Source of the DNA: Oscillospiraceae bacterium | Lineage (GTDB): Bacteria; Bacillota; Clostridia; Oscillospirales; Ruminococcaceae | Length of the DNA stretch: 64,000 nucleotides | Assembly (NCBI GenBank): GCA_017847835.1 | Contig: JAGASH010000008.1 | Location: 481,331 to 545,330, forward strand | Direction of reading: 5' to 3' | Part shown: in pieces, positions 46,331 to 54,425 of the stretch | Position numbering within the stretch: position 1 is the stretch's first letter | Layout of the letters: each line of letters opens with the position of its first letter | Translations under genes and position numbers: made by a program | Notes under the pieces: generated by a model | Told to the model about the DNA's origin: nothing | The model's database searches: none | Seen by the model: only the letters and a program-made list of their open reading frames with translations

Positions 46331-46768
46331 ATGGCATTGTACAGTGAAAAAGTAATGGACCACTTCCGCAATCCGAGGAATGTTGGAGTAATCGAGAACG
46401 CGGACGGTGTGGGAGAGGTTGGAAATCCTGTCTGCGGGGATATTATGAAGATATATTTAAAGATTGAGAATGATGTGATTGATGACGTGAAGTTTGAAAC
46501 GTTTGGGTGCGGGAGTGCGATTGCGTCTAGTTCGATGGCAACGGAGCTGATTAAGGGGAAGCCGTTGTCTGAGGCGCTGAAGCTGACGAACAAGGCGGTG
46601 ACGGAAGCGTTGGACGGGCTGCCTGCGCATAAAATTCATTGTTCGGTGTTGGCTGAGGAAGCGATTAAGAAGGCGGTCAAGGATTATTATGATAGGAATG
46701 GCATTGAGTACGACAAGGGATTGTTTCCGGACTGCGAGGGCTGCGAGCATTGCTGTGACGGGCACTGA
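46331..46768 (+). CDS. iscU: Iron-sulphur cluster scaffold protein IscU/NifU-like
   Basis: This scaffold builds [2Fe-2S] and [4Fe-4S] clusters with IscS. The 145-aa protein has MDHFRNPRNVG, GNPVCGDIMKIYLK (first Cys), TFGCGSAIASSSMATELI (second Cys) and KIHCSVLAEEAI (third Cys). The tail DCEGCEHCCDGH is Cys-rich and unusual for E. coli IscU, though common in Clostridia. ATG 46331 has GAGAGGTG upstream. Confidence 0.95.
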   Translation: MALYSEKVMDHFRNPRNVGVIENADGVGEVGNPVCGDIMKIYLKIENDVIDDVKFETFGCGSAIASSSMATELIKGKPLSEALKLTNKAVTEALDGLPAHKIHCSVLAEEAIKKAVKDYYDRNGIEYDKGLFPDCEGCEHCCDGH

Positions 46769-46780
46769 CTGTGAATAGGC

Positions 46781-46912
46781 GCGCGAAGCGAAAAAAGTCT
46801 TTTTGGAATTCTAGTGAAACCTTCGGTTTCCTTACCCTTTTTCTTCAGAAAAAGGGTTTAAACCGCCGGAGGCACTCGCGAACGGAGTCGCGCTACTGAA
46901 GGCGAAGCCGCA
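46781..46912 (+). repeat. Mosaic interspersed hairpin repeat, copy B
   Basis: It begins 12 bases after the iscU stop: GCGCGAAGCGAAAAAAGTC, then a small GAAACC/GGTTTC hairpin. A hairpin with arms ACCCTTTTTC/GAAAAAGGGT and loop TTCA (46834-46857) comes next, then GCCGGAGGCACT. The order is the same as in copy A. Confidence 0.85.
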
Positions 46913-46967
46913 AATCAAAAAAAGAACGCTTTCGCAATCTTTTTATAAACGAACAATCTTTCACATC

Positions 46968-47020
46968 GGTTTGCAGCCATTGCCAATTTTTTTGACGTAA
47001 TGTCAAAAAAATCGCAAACC
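46968..47020. repeat. Nested inverted repeat
   Basis: GGTTTGC (46968-46974) and GCAAACC (47014-47020) enclose a perfect inner palindrome. The inner arms are ATTTTTTTGAC (46986-46996) and GTCAAAAAAAT (47002-47012), with loop GTAAT. No gene or obvious terminator role. Confidence 0.75.
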
Positions 47021-47047
47021 CCATTTATCAATCTAACCTTAACAGAA

Positions 47048-47080
47048 AACTCGGAGTTCGCGCTCCGAGTTTTTCTTTTA
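47048..47080 (+). terminator. Terminator after the isc operon
   Basis: AACTCGGAG (47048-47056) pairs perfectly with CTCCGAGTT (47063-47071), followed by TTTCTTTTA. It is 280 bases after iscU. Confidence 0.8.
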
Positions 47081-47140
47081 TTCACAATTTGATATATGGG
47101 AAAAGTTTGGCTTATCCTCATCATTACAGCTTGCTTCTCT

Positions 47141-47400
47141 CTGTTGGGGAACACCCCGCCGGGGTTTTCCCCAAACCCCTTTCCGCAAGGGGGGAAACTC
47201 TTGTTTCCCCCCTTGAACCCCCTTTGCGCTTCTTTCGTATTTCGCGTCGCTTCGCTCCGCGTTTTTGACGCTTCGCTCCAGTCCGCGGCTTCGCCGCAAG
47301 TACGGCACTTCGTGCCGAGTGCCTCCGGCGGCAAGGAACCTTTTTCTGAAGAAAAAGGTTCCTTGACCTCCAAAAAGACTTTTTTCGCTTCGCGGTGCTC
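47141..47400 (-). repeat. Mosaic interspersed hairpin repeat, copy C
   Basis: This copy is inverted relative to A and B and starts about 18 bases after the radA stop. It has CGCTTCGCGGTGC (47386-47398) and a perfect 15-base hairpin (47332-47365; arm CAAGGAACCTTTTTC, loop TGAA on the plus strand). Hairpins GGCACGAAGTGCC and GCGGCGAAGCCGC and a 13-base hairpin with arms CAAGGGGGGAAAC/GTTTCCCCCCTTG follow. Last is a nested GGGGAA/TTCCCC unit. Confidence 0.87.
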
Positions 47401-47417
47401 AATTGAAGCTTTGTTCG

Positions 47418-48785
47418 TTACTCTGCCTTGTCAATCGCTTTAAATGCCTCGCTCAGCGTGTTCACCGCCACAACCTTTATCCCGCTTCCCTCAATCTTAC
47501 CCATTCTACTAACAGAATTCCTCGGCATAATCACCGTCTTAAATCCCAGCCGCTCAGCTTCCTTCACACGCTCTCCCGCCCGTGAAACCGCCCTCAGCTC
47601 TCCTCCTAACCCAACTTCTCCAAACATCACCGTGTGCTCCGGCACAACCTTTCCCGTCACACTTGAATACAGCGCCGCCGCAACCGCTAAATCAGCCGCA
47701 GGCTCGTCAATGTGCAGCCCTCCAACCATATTCACATAAACATCAAGCCCAGACAACGCAAATCCCAGCCGCTTCTCCAGCACCGCAATCAGCATATACA
47801 GCCTGTTTAAATCAAATCCCGTGGCAACCCTTCGCGGGTTCGTGAACCCCGATTTTGCTGCAAGCGCCTGCACCTCGGCTAAAATCGGTCTTGTTCCCTC
47901 AATTGAGCACAAAACCGTACTTCCCGAAATATTCTTCTGCCGTCCCGAAAGCATAGTTTCGCTCGGATTTTCAACCTCTTTCAGCCCGTCGCTGTCCATC
48001 ATAAACACGCCGATTTCGTTTGTAGAACCAAATCTGTTCTTAATCGACCGCAAAATTCTGTATGAAAGCTGCTTGTCGCCCTCAAAATACAGCACGGTAT
48101 CCACAATATGCTCCATTATCTTCGGTCCGGCAATTCCGCCGTCCTTGTTGACGTGGCTGACGATGAACACGGGAATTTCCTCGCTCTTTGCCATTCTCAT
48201 AAACGCTCCCGTACACTCGCGCACCTGCACGATACTTCCCGCAGATGACGACAGCGCGCTTGACGTAATCGTCTGGATTGAGTCGATGACAACAGCATCG
48301 GGCTTGTTCTCGCACACCGCTTTAATAATGCTCTCGCACGAGTTTGACGATGAAATAAACAGGTTTTCCGCGTCCACGCCGAGCCGTTTTGCGCGAAGCG
48401 ACAGCTGCCGCTCGCTTTCCTCACCCGATACATAAAGCACGGTATGCTCTCTGCCGAGATGTCCGCAAATCTGCATTAAAAGCGTGGATTTTCCGATGCC
48501 GGGGTCGCCGCCGATAAGGACAAGCGAGCCTTTTACAAGCCCGCCTCCGAGCACGCGGTCAAGCTCGGATACACCTGTTGAATAGCGGATTTCGCTGTCC
48601 TTGGGCACTTCGGTTATCCGCGAATATTCAAGATTTTTCGCAGCGGGAGCTTTTGCCGAGGATACGGCAATCGGCGCGGTTTCTTCGAGGGAGTTCCAAG
48701 CGCCGCACGAAAGACACTTTCCCGTCCATTTCGGGTACTCCCGACCGCACTCGCTGCAGATATATACAGTTTTTTCCTTTGGCAT
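47418..48785 (-). CDS. radA: DNA repair protein RadA
   Basis: RadA helps process recombination intermediates by branch migration. The 455-aa protein has a C4 zinc finger (YICSECGREYPKWTGKCLSC, residues about 8-27), Walker A GGDPGIGKSTLLMQI, the RadA-specific KNRFGSTNEIGVF and a C-terminal Lon-like domain (GGLHIDEPAADLAVAAALYS). It is complete and normal in length. Confidence 0.97.
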   Translation of the reverse strand: MPKEKTVYICSECGREYPKWTGKCLSCGAWNSLEETAPIAVSSAKAPAAKNLEYSRITEVPKDSEIRYSTGVSELDRVLGGGLVKGSLVLIGGDPGIGKSTLLMQICGHLGREHTVLYVSGEESERQLSLRAKRLGVDAENLFISSSNSCESIIKAVCENKPDAVVIDSIQTITSSALSSSAGSIVQVRECTGAFMRMAKSEEIPVFIVSHVNKDGGIAGPKIMEHIVDTVLYFEGDKQLSYRILRSIKNRFGSTNEIGVFMMDSDGLKEVENPSETMLSGRQKNISGSTVLCSIEGTRPILAEVQALAAKSGFTNPRRVATGFDLNRLYMLIAVLEKRLGFALSGLDVYVNMVGGLHIDEPAADLAVAAALYSSVTGKVVPEHTVMFGEVGLGGELRAVSRAGERVKEAERLGFKTVIMPRNSVSRMGKIEGSGIKVVAVNTLSEAFKAIDKAE

Positions 48786-48819
48786 ATTCAGACAGCCTTT
48801 CTTTTTAATAAGTAAGATT

Positions 48820-48848
48820 ATTATAACATATCGTTATGGTTTTGTCAA
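48820..48848 (-). promoter_or_regulatory. Sigma-A promoter of radA
   Basis: Minus strand: TTGACA (48848-48843), 17 bases, TATAAT (48825-48820), 35 bases before the radA ATG. Confidence 0.85.
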
Positions 48849-48885
48849 ATTAACAAAAAAATTCGATAAATTTATAAAAACTCTA

Positions 48886-48914
48886 TTGAAAAATCTAAAT
48901 ATTTGTGGTACAAT
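48886..48914 (+). promoter_or_regulatory. Sigma-A promoter of nifJ
   Basis: TTGAAA (48886-48891), 17 bases, TACAAT (48909-48914). It implies a leader of about 105 bases before nifJ. Confidence 0.78.
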
Positions 48915-48938
48915 GTAAAGGTAAAAATGTGGACTTTA

Positions 48939-48959
48939 TTCATACTGTCTTGGTATGAA
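48939..48959 (+). promoter_or_regulatory. Palindrome in the nifJ leader
   Basis: TTCATAC (48939-48945), 7 bases, GTATGAA (48953-48959). It lies about 20 bases after the likely transcript start, so it could be an operator or an RNA hairpin. It does not match the Rex consensus TTGTGAA-N4-TTCACAA. Confidence 0.5.
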
Positions 48960-49025
48960 AACGATTTCACGCGATAAAGTGTGAGAAATAATCCGAAGTC
49001 CCAAACAATTAAGGAGGATAAACCA

Positions 49026-52000
49026 ATGGCAAGAAAAATGAAAACGATGGACGGTAACAACGCCGCAGGTCACGTTTCATACGCGTTTACAGACCTCGCT
49101 GCGATTTACCCCATCACACCCTCGTCCGTTATGGCTGAGGTTACCGACGCTTGGGCTACTGCAGGACAGAAGAACATCTTCGGCGAAACCGTAAAGGTTG
49201 TTGAGATGCAGTCCGAGGCAGGCGCTGCAGGCGCAGTTCACGGCTCGCTTTCCGCAGGCGCGCTCACCACTACTTACACAGCATCTCAGGGTCTTCTCCT
49301 GATGATTCCGAATATGTACAAAATCGCGGGCGAAATGCTCCCGTCGGTTATCCACGTTTCCGCAAGAGCTGTTGCGTCCAACGCGCTCTCCATCTTCGGC
49401 GACCACTCCGACGTTTACGCTTGCCGCCAGACCGGTTATGCAATGCTCTGCTCCACCAACCCGCAGGAAGTTATGGACCTCGGTGCAGTAGCTCACCTCG
49501 CTACCATCAAGGGCAGAATTCCGTTCCTGCACTTCTTCGACGGCTTCCGTACCTCTCACGAAATCCAGAAGATTGAGGTTTGGGACTACGAGGACCTTGC
49601 AGAAATGGTTGACTGGGACGCTATTCAGGCGTTCCGCGACAGAGCACTCAACCCCGAGAAGCCCGTTCTTCACGGTACCGCTCAGAACCCCGACATCTTC
49701 TTCCAGGGCCGCGAGGCAGGAAACAGCTTCTACAATGCTCTTCCCGCTATCGTTACCGAGTATATGGACAAGGTTAATGCTAAGATTGGCACTAACTACA
49801 AGCTGTTCAACTACTACGGCGCTCCCGACGCAGAGCAGGTTATCATCGCTATGGGCTCTGTCTGCGACACTATCGAGGAAACTATCGACTATATGCTCGC
49901 ACAGGGCAAGAAGGTTGGTCTTGTAAAGGTTAGACTGTACAGACCGTTCGTATCTTCTGCTCTCGTTGAGGCTATTCCTGCAACTGTTAAGAAGATTACC
50001 GTTCTCGACAGAACCAAGGAGCCCGGCGCTATGGGTGAGCCGCTTTACCTCGACGTTGTTGCCGCTCTCAACAGAGAAGGCAAGTTCCAGAACGTTCCGA
50101 TTTTCACCGGCCGTTACGGTCTCGGCTCGAAGGACTGCAACCCCTCCCACATCATCGCTGTTTACAACAACACCGAAAAGCCTGTATTCACCGTTGGTAT
50201 CGAGGACGATGTTACCAACCTCTCGCTTAAGGTTACCGAAAACCCGAACACCACTCCCGAGGGCACAACCTGCTGCAAGTTCTGGGGACTTGGCTCCGAC
50301 GGTACCGTTGGTGCAAACAAGAACTCCATCAAGATTATCGGCGACCACACCGATATGTACGCTCAGGCTTACTTCGCATACGACTCCAAGAAGTCGGGCG
50401 GCGTAACGGTTTCTCACCTCAGATTTGGTAAGACTCCGATTAAGTCTACTTACTTCATCAACAAGGCAAACTTCGTTGCCTGCCACAACCCGTCCTATAT
50501 CGACAAGTACGATATGGTTCAGGACGTAATTCCGGGCGGTTCGTTCCTGCTCAACTGCCAGTGGACGGTTGACGAGCTCGACGAGAAGCTCCCTGCTCCC
50601 GTTAAGCGTTACATCGCTAAGAACAACATCAACTTCTACATCATCAACGCAATCAAGGTTGCAAAGGAAATCGGTCTGGGCAACAAGACCAACACCGTTC
50701 TCCAGTCCGCATTCTTCTCCATTGCAAACATCATTCCTGCTGACAAGGCAATTGAGTATATGAAGCAGGCTGCTTACAAGTCTTTCGCTAAGAAGGGCGA
50801 GGACATCGTTAACATGAACTACGCTGCAATCGAAAAGGGCGCAGGAGAGGTTGTAAAGGTTGACGTTCCCGCATCTTGGGCTGACGCTCAGGGCGAGCTT
50901 ACTCACCCGCACTTCGACGGCGAGGGCTTCCTGGTTGATTTCGTAAACAAGATTCAGGTTCCCGTAAACGCTCAGCGCGGTGATTCGCTCCCTGTTTCCA
51001 CCTTCGTTGACATCGCTGACGGTACCTTCCCGCAGGGTTCTGCTGCATTTGAAAAGCGCGGTATCGCTGTTGACGTTCCTCAGTGGATTCCCGAGAACTG
51101 CATTCAGTGTAACCAGTGCTCGTTCGTTTGCCCGCACGCAGTTATCCGTCCCGTTATCCTGAACGCTGACGAAGCTGCAAAGGCTCCCGCAGCAACCAAG
51201 TCCAAGGACGCAACCGGTCTTCCCGGCTTGAAGTACTCTATGGCTGTTTCCGTACTCGACTGCACAGGCTGCGGCGTTTGTGCAAACATCTGCCCTGCAG
51301 GCGCAAAGGACAAGAGCAAGAGCGCTCTCGTTATGAAGCCTCTCGACAGCCAGCTCGACCAGCAGGAAGTATTCAACTACGCTGTTAAGGACGTTGAGGA
51401 CAAGGCTGAGGTTCACGCTAAGTTCGCTGAAACCACCGTTAAGGGCTCTCAGTTCAACCAGCCGCTGCTCGAATTCTCGGGCGCTTGCGCAGGCTGCGGT
51501 GAAACTCCTTACGCTAAGCTCGTAACACAGCTCTTCGGTGACAGAATGTACATTGCAAACGCAACAGGCTGCTCGTCCATTTGGGCAGGTTCCGAGCCTT
51601 CCACTCCTTACACCACCAACAAGGCTGGTCACGGTCCTGCTTGGGGCAACTCCCTCTTCGAGGACAACGCTGAGTTCGGTCTTGGTATGTTCCTCGCTCA
51701 GGATACTCTCCGCAACAGAGCACAGGCTAAGCTGAAGGAAATCGCTGCTCTTGACGGTCACGAGAAGGCAAAGGCTCTCATCGACGAGTACTTCGCAACC
51801 GTTGACGACGGCAAGAAGAACGCAGTTGCTACCAAGAACCTTGTTGAAGCATTTGAGAACTGCCAGTGCAAGAACGAGCCGCAGGTTGCTGAGGTTCTGA
51901 AGCTCAAGAGCTACCTCTCCAAGAAGAGCCAGTGGATTCTCGGCGGCGACGGCTGGGCATACGATATCGGCTACGGCGGACTTGACCACGTTCTCGCTTC

Positions 52001-52592
52001 CGGCAGAAACGTAAACGTTCTCGTATTCGATACCGAGGTTTACTCCAACACCGGCGGACAGGCTTCCAAGGCTACGAACATCGGTGCGGTTGCACAGTTC
52101 GCTGCAGGCGGTAAGGACGTTAAGAAGAAGGACCTCGCAGGCATCGCAATGAGCTACGGCTATGTTTACGTTGCACAGATTGCTATGGGTGCTGACAGAG
52201 CTCAGTGCTTGAAGGCAATTGCAGAGGCTGAGGCTTATGACGGACCTTCGCTGATTATCGCTTACGCTCCCTGCATCAACCACGGTATCAAGGGCGGTCT
52301 TACTATCGCTCAGCAGGTTGAGAAGGAAGCAGTTGAGGCAGGTTACTGGCAGCTGTTCCGCTTCAATCCTGACCTTCCCGCTCAGGGCAAGTCTCCGTTC
52401 AGCCTCGACAGCAAGGAGCCGACCGGCGACCCGAAGGCATTTATGATGAGAGAAGTACGTTACAACTCGCTTATGCGTGCTAATCCCGACAGAGCAAATG
52501 CATTGTTCGACAAGGCAGTTGCAAACTTCAAGGCTAAGTACACTCACCTCGTTGAGCTTGACAAGGCTTACAAGGACGAGTTCGAGAAGTAA
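49026..52592 (+). CDS. nifJ: Pyruvate:ferredoxin (flavodoxin) oxidoreductase
   Basis: This enzyme splits pyruvate to acetyl-CoA and CO2 and reduces ferredoxin, the central step of anaerobic fermentation. The 1188-aa single chain has all domains: the N-terminal AAIYPITPSSVMAEVTDAWA, a [4Fe-4S] ferredoxin pair CIQCNQCSFVCPH (about residue 692) and CTGCGVCANICPA (about 745), CAGCGETPYAK (about 820) and the TPP site GDGWAYDIGYGGLDHVL (about 975). Codons are biased to a C/T-ending set compared with neighbours, a mark of high expression. AAGGAGG precedes ATG 49026. Confidence 0.98.
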   Translation: MARKMKTMDGNNAAGHVSYAFTDLAAIYPITPSSVMAEVTDAWATAGQKNIFGETVKVVEMQSEAGAAGAVHGSLSAGALTTTYTASQGLLLMIPNMYKIAGEMLPSVIHVSARAVASNALSIFGDHSDVYACRQTGYAMLCSTNPQEVMDLGAVAHLATIKGRIPFLHFFDGFRTSHEIQKIEVWDYEDLAEMVDWDAIQAFRDRALNPEKPVLHGTAQNPDIFFQGREAGNSFYNALPAIVTEYMDKVNAKIGTNYKLFNYYGAPDAEQVIIAMGSVCDTIEETIDYMLAQGKKVGLVKVRLYRPFVSSALVEAIPATVKKITVLDRTKEPGAMGEPLYLDVVAALNREGKFQNVPIFTGRYGLGSKDCNPSHIIAVYNNTEKPVFTVGIEDDVTNLSLKVTENPNTTPEGTTCCKFWGLGSDGTVGANKNSIKIIGDHTDMYAQAYFAYDSKKSGGVTVSHLRFGKTPIKSTYFINKANFVACHNPSYIDKYDMVQDVIPGGSFLLNCQWTVDELDEKLPAPVKRYIAKNNINFYIINAIKVAKEIGLGNKTNTVLQSAFFSIANIIPADKAIEYMKQAAYKSFAKKGEDIVNMNYAAIEKGAGEVVKVDVPASWADAQGELTHPHFDGEGFLVDFVNKIQVPVNAQRGDSLPVSTFVDIADGTFPQGSAAFEKRGIAVDVPQWIPENCIQCNQCSFVCPHAVIRPVILNADEAAKAPAATKSKDATGLPGLKYSMAVSVLDCTGCGVCANICPAGAKDKSKSALVMKPLDSQLDQQEVFNYAVKDVEDKAEVHAKFAETTVKGSQFNQPLLEFSGACAGCGETPYAKLVTQLFGDRMYIANATGCSSIWAGSEPSTPYTTNKAGHGPAWGNSLFEDNAEFGLGMFLAQDTLRNRAQAKLKEIAALDGHEKAKALIDEYFATVDDGKKNAVATKNLVEAFENCQCKNEPQVAEVLKLKSYLSKKSQWILGGDGWAYDIGYGGLDHVLASGRNVNVLVFDTEVYSNTGGQASKATNIGAVAQFAAGGKDVKKKDLAGIAMSYGYVYVAQIAMGADRAQCLKAIAEAEAYDGPSLIIAYAPCINHGIKGGLTIAQQVEKEAVEAGYWQLFRFNPDLPAQGKSPFSLDSKEPTGDPKAFMMREVRYNSLMRANPDRANALFDKAVANFKAKYTHLVELDKAYKDEFEK

Positions 52593-52608
52593 TTTCTCAC
52601 AATAACCG

Positions 52609-52640
52609 AGCCCGCAGGTTATCAGCCTGCGGGCTTTTTT
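52609..52640 (+). terminator. Strong terminator after nifJ
   Basis: AGCCCGCAGG (52609-52618) pairs perfectly with CCTGCGGGCT (52626-52635), followed by TTTTT. Confidence 0.93.
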
Positions 52641-52650
52641 GTGCTCAAAA

Positions 52651-53829
52651 TTATTCGCTCTGCTCACCTAAGCCGATGTCAACCGCATTTGCGATATCTC
52701 CTTGCAGAGTGTAATCGACAATCAGCCTTATACCGCCTTTTTCGGGGAAGAATTTCTCGGTGCAGGTCACGATTTTATACTCCGAGTAAAAATTCTCCTC
52801 AAAATCCGTCTTCTGCCGACGAAGCTCTTTTACAACGTCGTCGGGTGAGCGGGTGATTTCTTTCGGGACATATTCCGTGTAAATCCGCGACTTTATCTTA
52901 AACGGTGAGTTTGCCCCGAAAATCAGCCGTGTTTCCTCGCTGTAAACCGAGTTTTCACAAAACGGCTCACCGAAAAAAAGCGGGTATTCGTCGTCGCCTG
53001 CGATAATGCTGTCAAAGCGCTTTACAGAGCCGTTTGGCAGGTTTACAGTTTCGCTGTACGGCACGAAAAATTCCTGCGTTTCGAGGAATTCTCCGATAAT
53101 TTCAGCGTCCGAGTGTACAAACATAATCTTGCTTCTGCCGTCAAAAACCGTGCCCGAAACCAGCAAATCGCCCGTATTCACGCCGCTTCCGACCGTCACC
53201 GCAGCCTTGCCCTTTCTCACGGTCATCGACACAATCCGCGCAGGCCGCGAAGCCGTGATGTTACGCGGATTTTTGCCCTCGACCTCAGGCGCCTCGTCAC
53301 CCTTTCGCACCTCTGCTTTCACCCGAAAACCCTCTCGCGACACGTCAACCCACGCGCAGTTTTCGATTTCCAGCATAAGCCGCTGTTCGGCTCTTGAAAA
53401 GTTCAGCTCCGACAGCGCCGCGCCCTCTTTAATCCCGCACTCCGAAAGGATTTTCAGCGTTTGCTCACGCGGCGCGTCACCCGTTACATCGATGTCCAGC
53501 ACCCGCGTTTTCATCAGCGAAATCATCATCACAAACACGAGAAGTCCCGCATACAGCCCGCTTCGCGTCTTATAACGGGAAAGCTGAAAATAAAGTCCGC
53601 TTCGCTTTTTTGCGCGCAGCCGCACTCCGTTTTGTCGTGCAGTTTTCGCGACGCGATAATACGAAAACGGTGAGCACTCGCCGGAAATGCCGCTTCCGGA
53701 AAGTGTGATTTTTCGCATAACAATGCCGTTTTCCAGCAGCTTGCTCACCATTTTTTCGGGAAACCCGCCGACACCCTCGAACCTGACGGTCCCGAAAAAC
53801 AATCCGCTTTTCCGACTATTTTTCATCAT
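52651..53829 (-). CDS. yqfD: Sporulation protein YqfD
   Basis: YqfD is a mother-cell sporulation membrane protein of unclear biochemistry. The 392-aa protein has an N-terminal domain (VRFEGVGGFPEKMVSKLLEN), one membrane helix near residues 90-110 (GLYAGLLVFVMMISLM), a domain with VLDIDVTGD and a long C-terminal domain. It overlaps the yqfC end by 14 bases, with ATG at 53829 or 53826. The pair yqfC-yqfD indicates an endospore-former. Confidence 0.92.
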   Translation of the reverse strand: MMKNSRKSGLFFGTVRFEGVGGFPEKMVSKLLENGIVMRKITLSGSGISGECSPFSYYRVAKTARQNGVRLRAKKRSGLYFQLSRYKTRSGLYAGLLVFVMMISLMKTRVLDIDVTGDAPREQTLKILSECGIKEGAALSELNFSRAEQRLMLEIENCAWVDVSREGFRVKAEVRKGDEAPEVEGKNPRNITASRPARIVSMTVRKGKAAVTVGSGVNTGDLLVSGTVFDGRSKIMFVHSDAEIIGEFLETQEFFVPYSETVNLPNGSVKRFDSIIAGDDEYPLFFGEPFCENSVYSEETRLIFGANSPFKIKSRIYTEYVPKEITRSPDDVVKELRRQKTDFEENFYSEYKIVTCTEKFFPEKGGIRLIVDYTLQGDIANAVDIGLGEQSE

Positions 53830-54112
53830 CGTTCACCGGAATTTCTTCAAACTCAACCGCGCTTATTTTCCCCGAAATCTTCACTCCGCCTACACCGAAA
53901 TTTTCTAAAATCAGCGGCACACCGCTTACTCGGATTTGCGCGCCGACTATACCGAGAGTAATAAAATCGTCGTCGCAGGAGATGATTTTCCGACAATTTT
54001 CAATGTACATCTCGCGCTCACGACCGCCGTGAATTTGCACGGTAATCGTACAGTCGCGCGCCGCCAGCTCTTCAAGTCCGATTATTCTGTCACGCAAGCT
54101 CATATTTTTCAC
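53816..54112 (-). CDS. yqfC: Sporulation protein YqfC (YabP/YqfC family)
   Basis: The 98-aa protein matches the YabP/YqfC family: ITVQIHGGREREMYIENCRK, ISCDDDFITLGIVGAQIRVS and LILENFGVGGVKISGKISAV. In Bacillus it is made under mother-cell sigma-E. The site GCGAGGTG precedes ATG 54112. A CATATAGT stretch upstream (near 54150) resembles a sigma-E -10 box, but no convincing -35 was found. Confidence 0.9.
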   Translation of the reverse strand: MKNMSLRDRIIGLEELAARDCTITVQIHGGREREMYIENCRKIISCDDDFITLGIVGAQIRVSGVPLILENFGVGGVKISGKISAVEFEEIPVNDDEK

Positions 54113-54200
54113 CTCGCAAACCTGTACCTGACAAACTATATGCCCGATTTCTCCGACAAATCACCTCTTTGCGAAATTTTTCACGCTCGTCCGCATAGAA

Positions 54201-54216
54201 TTGTTCCGAGGAACAA
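54201..54216. promoter_or_regulatory. Perfect 16-base palindrome between yqfC and ylbJ
   Basis: TTGTTCCGAGGAACAA has 7-base perfect arms around GA. It lies between the divergent sporulation genes and could be an operator. No regulator is identified. Confidence 0.5.
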
Positions 54217-54263
54217 GAATTTGTGTGTGGTTTTGACGAAATTCCGCGTTTTTGAGGTGACTT

Positions 54264-54386
54264 ATGGGAACCTCGAAAACCGGTTTGAACGGTGAAAATG
54301 GGGCTGGTGCGCCGAATGCTAGGAAAGCTGACGAAGTAAGGCTTGATGCCTTACGAGGAAGCTTGACGACGCAGTCGGTGTGCTAG
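54264..54386 (+). CDS. Possible 40-aa ORF inside the hairpin before ylbJ
   Basis: An ATG at 54264 follows GAGGTGACTT, almost the same as the ylbJ start region. The frame runs 40 codons through the hairpin element to TAG 54384-54386 (N-terminus MGTSKTGLNGENGAGAPNAR). No family is recognised. It may be a leader peptide, a translated repeat or chance; the palindrome itself could explain the sequence. Confidence 0.25.
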   Translation: MGTSKTGLNGENGAGAPNARKADEVRLDALRGSLTTQSVC

Positions 54387-54412
54387 ACACATTTTCGCTC
54401 AAACAAGGTTTT
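54277..54412. repeat. Long imperfect hairpin element before ylbJ
   Basis: Outer arms around GAAAATG (54294-54300) and CATTTTC (54390-54396) continue outwards (AACC..TTTGA with TCAAA..GGTT). A 12-pair stem with several GU pairs follows inwards (54304-54315 with 54375-54386). An AAGCT/AGCTT stem and an apical GTAAGGC/GCCTTAC hairpin (54336-54354) come last. The GU pairs hint at an RNA fold. It is flanked by near copies GAGGTGACTTATG (54254) and GAGGTGACCTTATG (54415). Confidence 0.75.
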
Positions 54413-54425
54413 TAGAGGTGACCTT

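Noticed and set aside
46915..47373. 152-codon minus-strand frame through repeat copy C
   Set aside because: It consists mainly of repeat modules and hairpin sequence; start and composition do not look like a gene.
42100..47400. CRISPR array
   Set aside because: Repeats are few, scattered between genes and vary in their arms; there is no regular repeat-spacer pattern and no cas gene.
48939..48959. Rex operator for nifJ
   Set aside because: The palindrome TTCATAC-N7-GTATGAA does not fit TTGTGAA-N4-TTCACAA in sequence or spacing.
49077..52667. 1196-codon open frame on the minus strand over nifJ
   Set aside because: It mirrors nifJ, which has all expected motifs. The open frame follows from biased codon use; the translation has no recognisable domain and no ribosome site.
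54321..54364. Hammerhead ribozyme, suggested by CTGACGA in the ylbJ hairpin
   Set aside because: CTGANGA is present, but the GAAA that must follow stem II is replaced by GAGG and there is an extra A before the stem.
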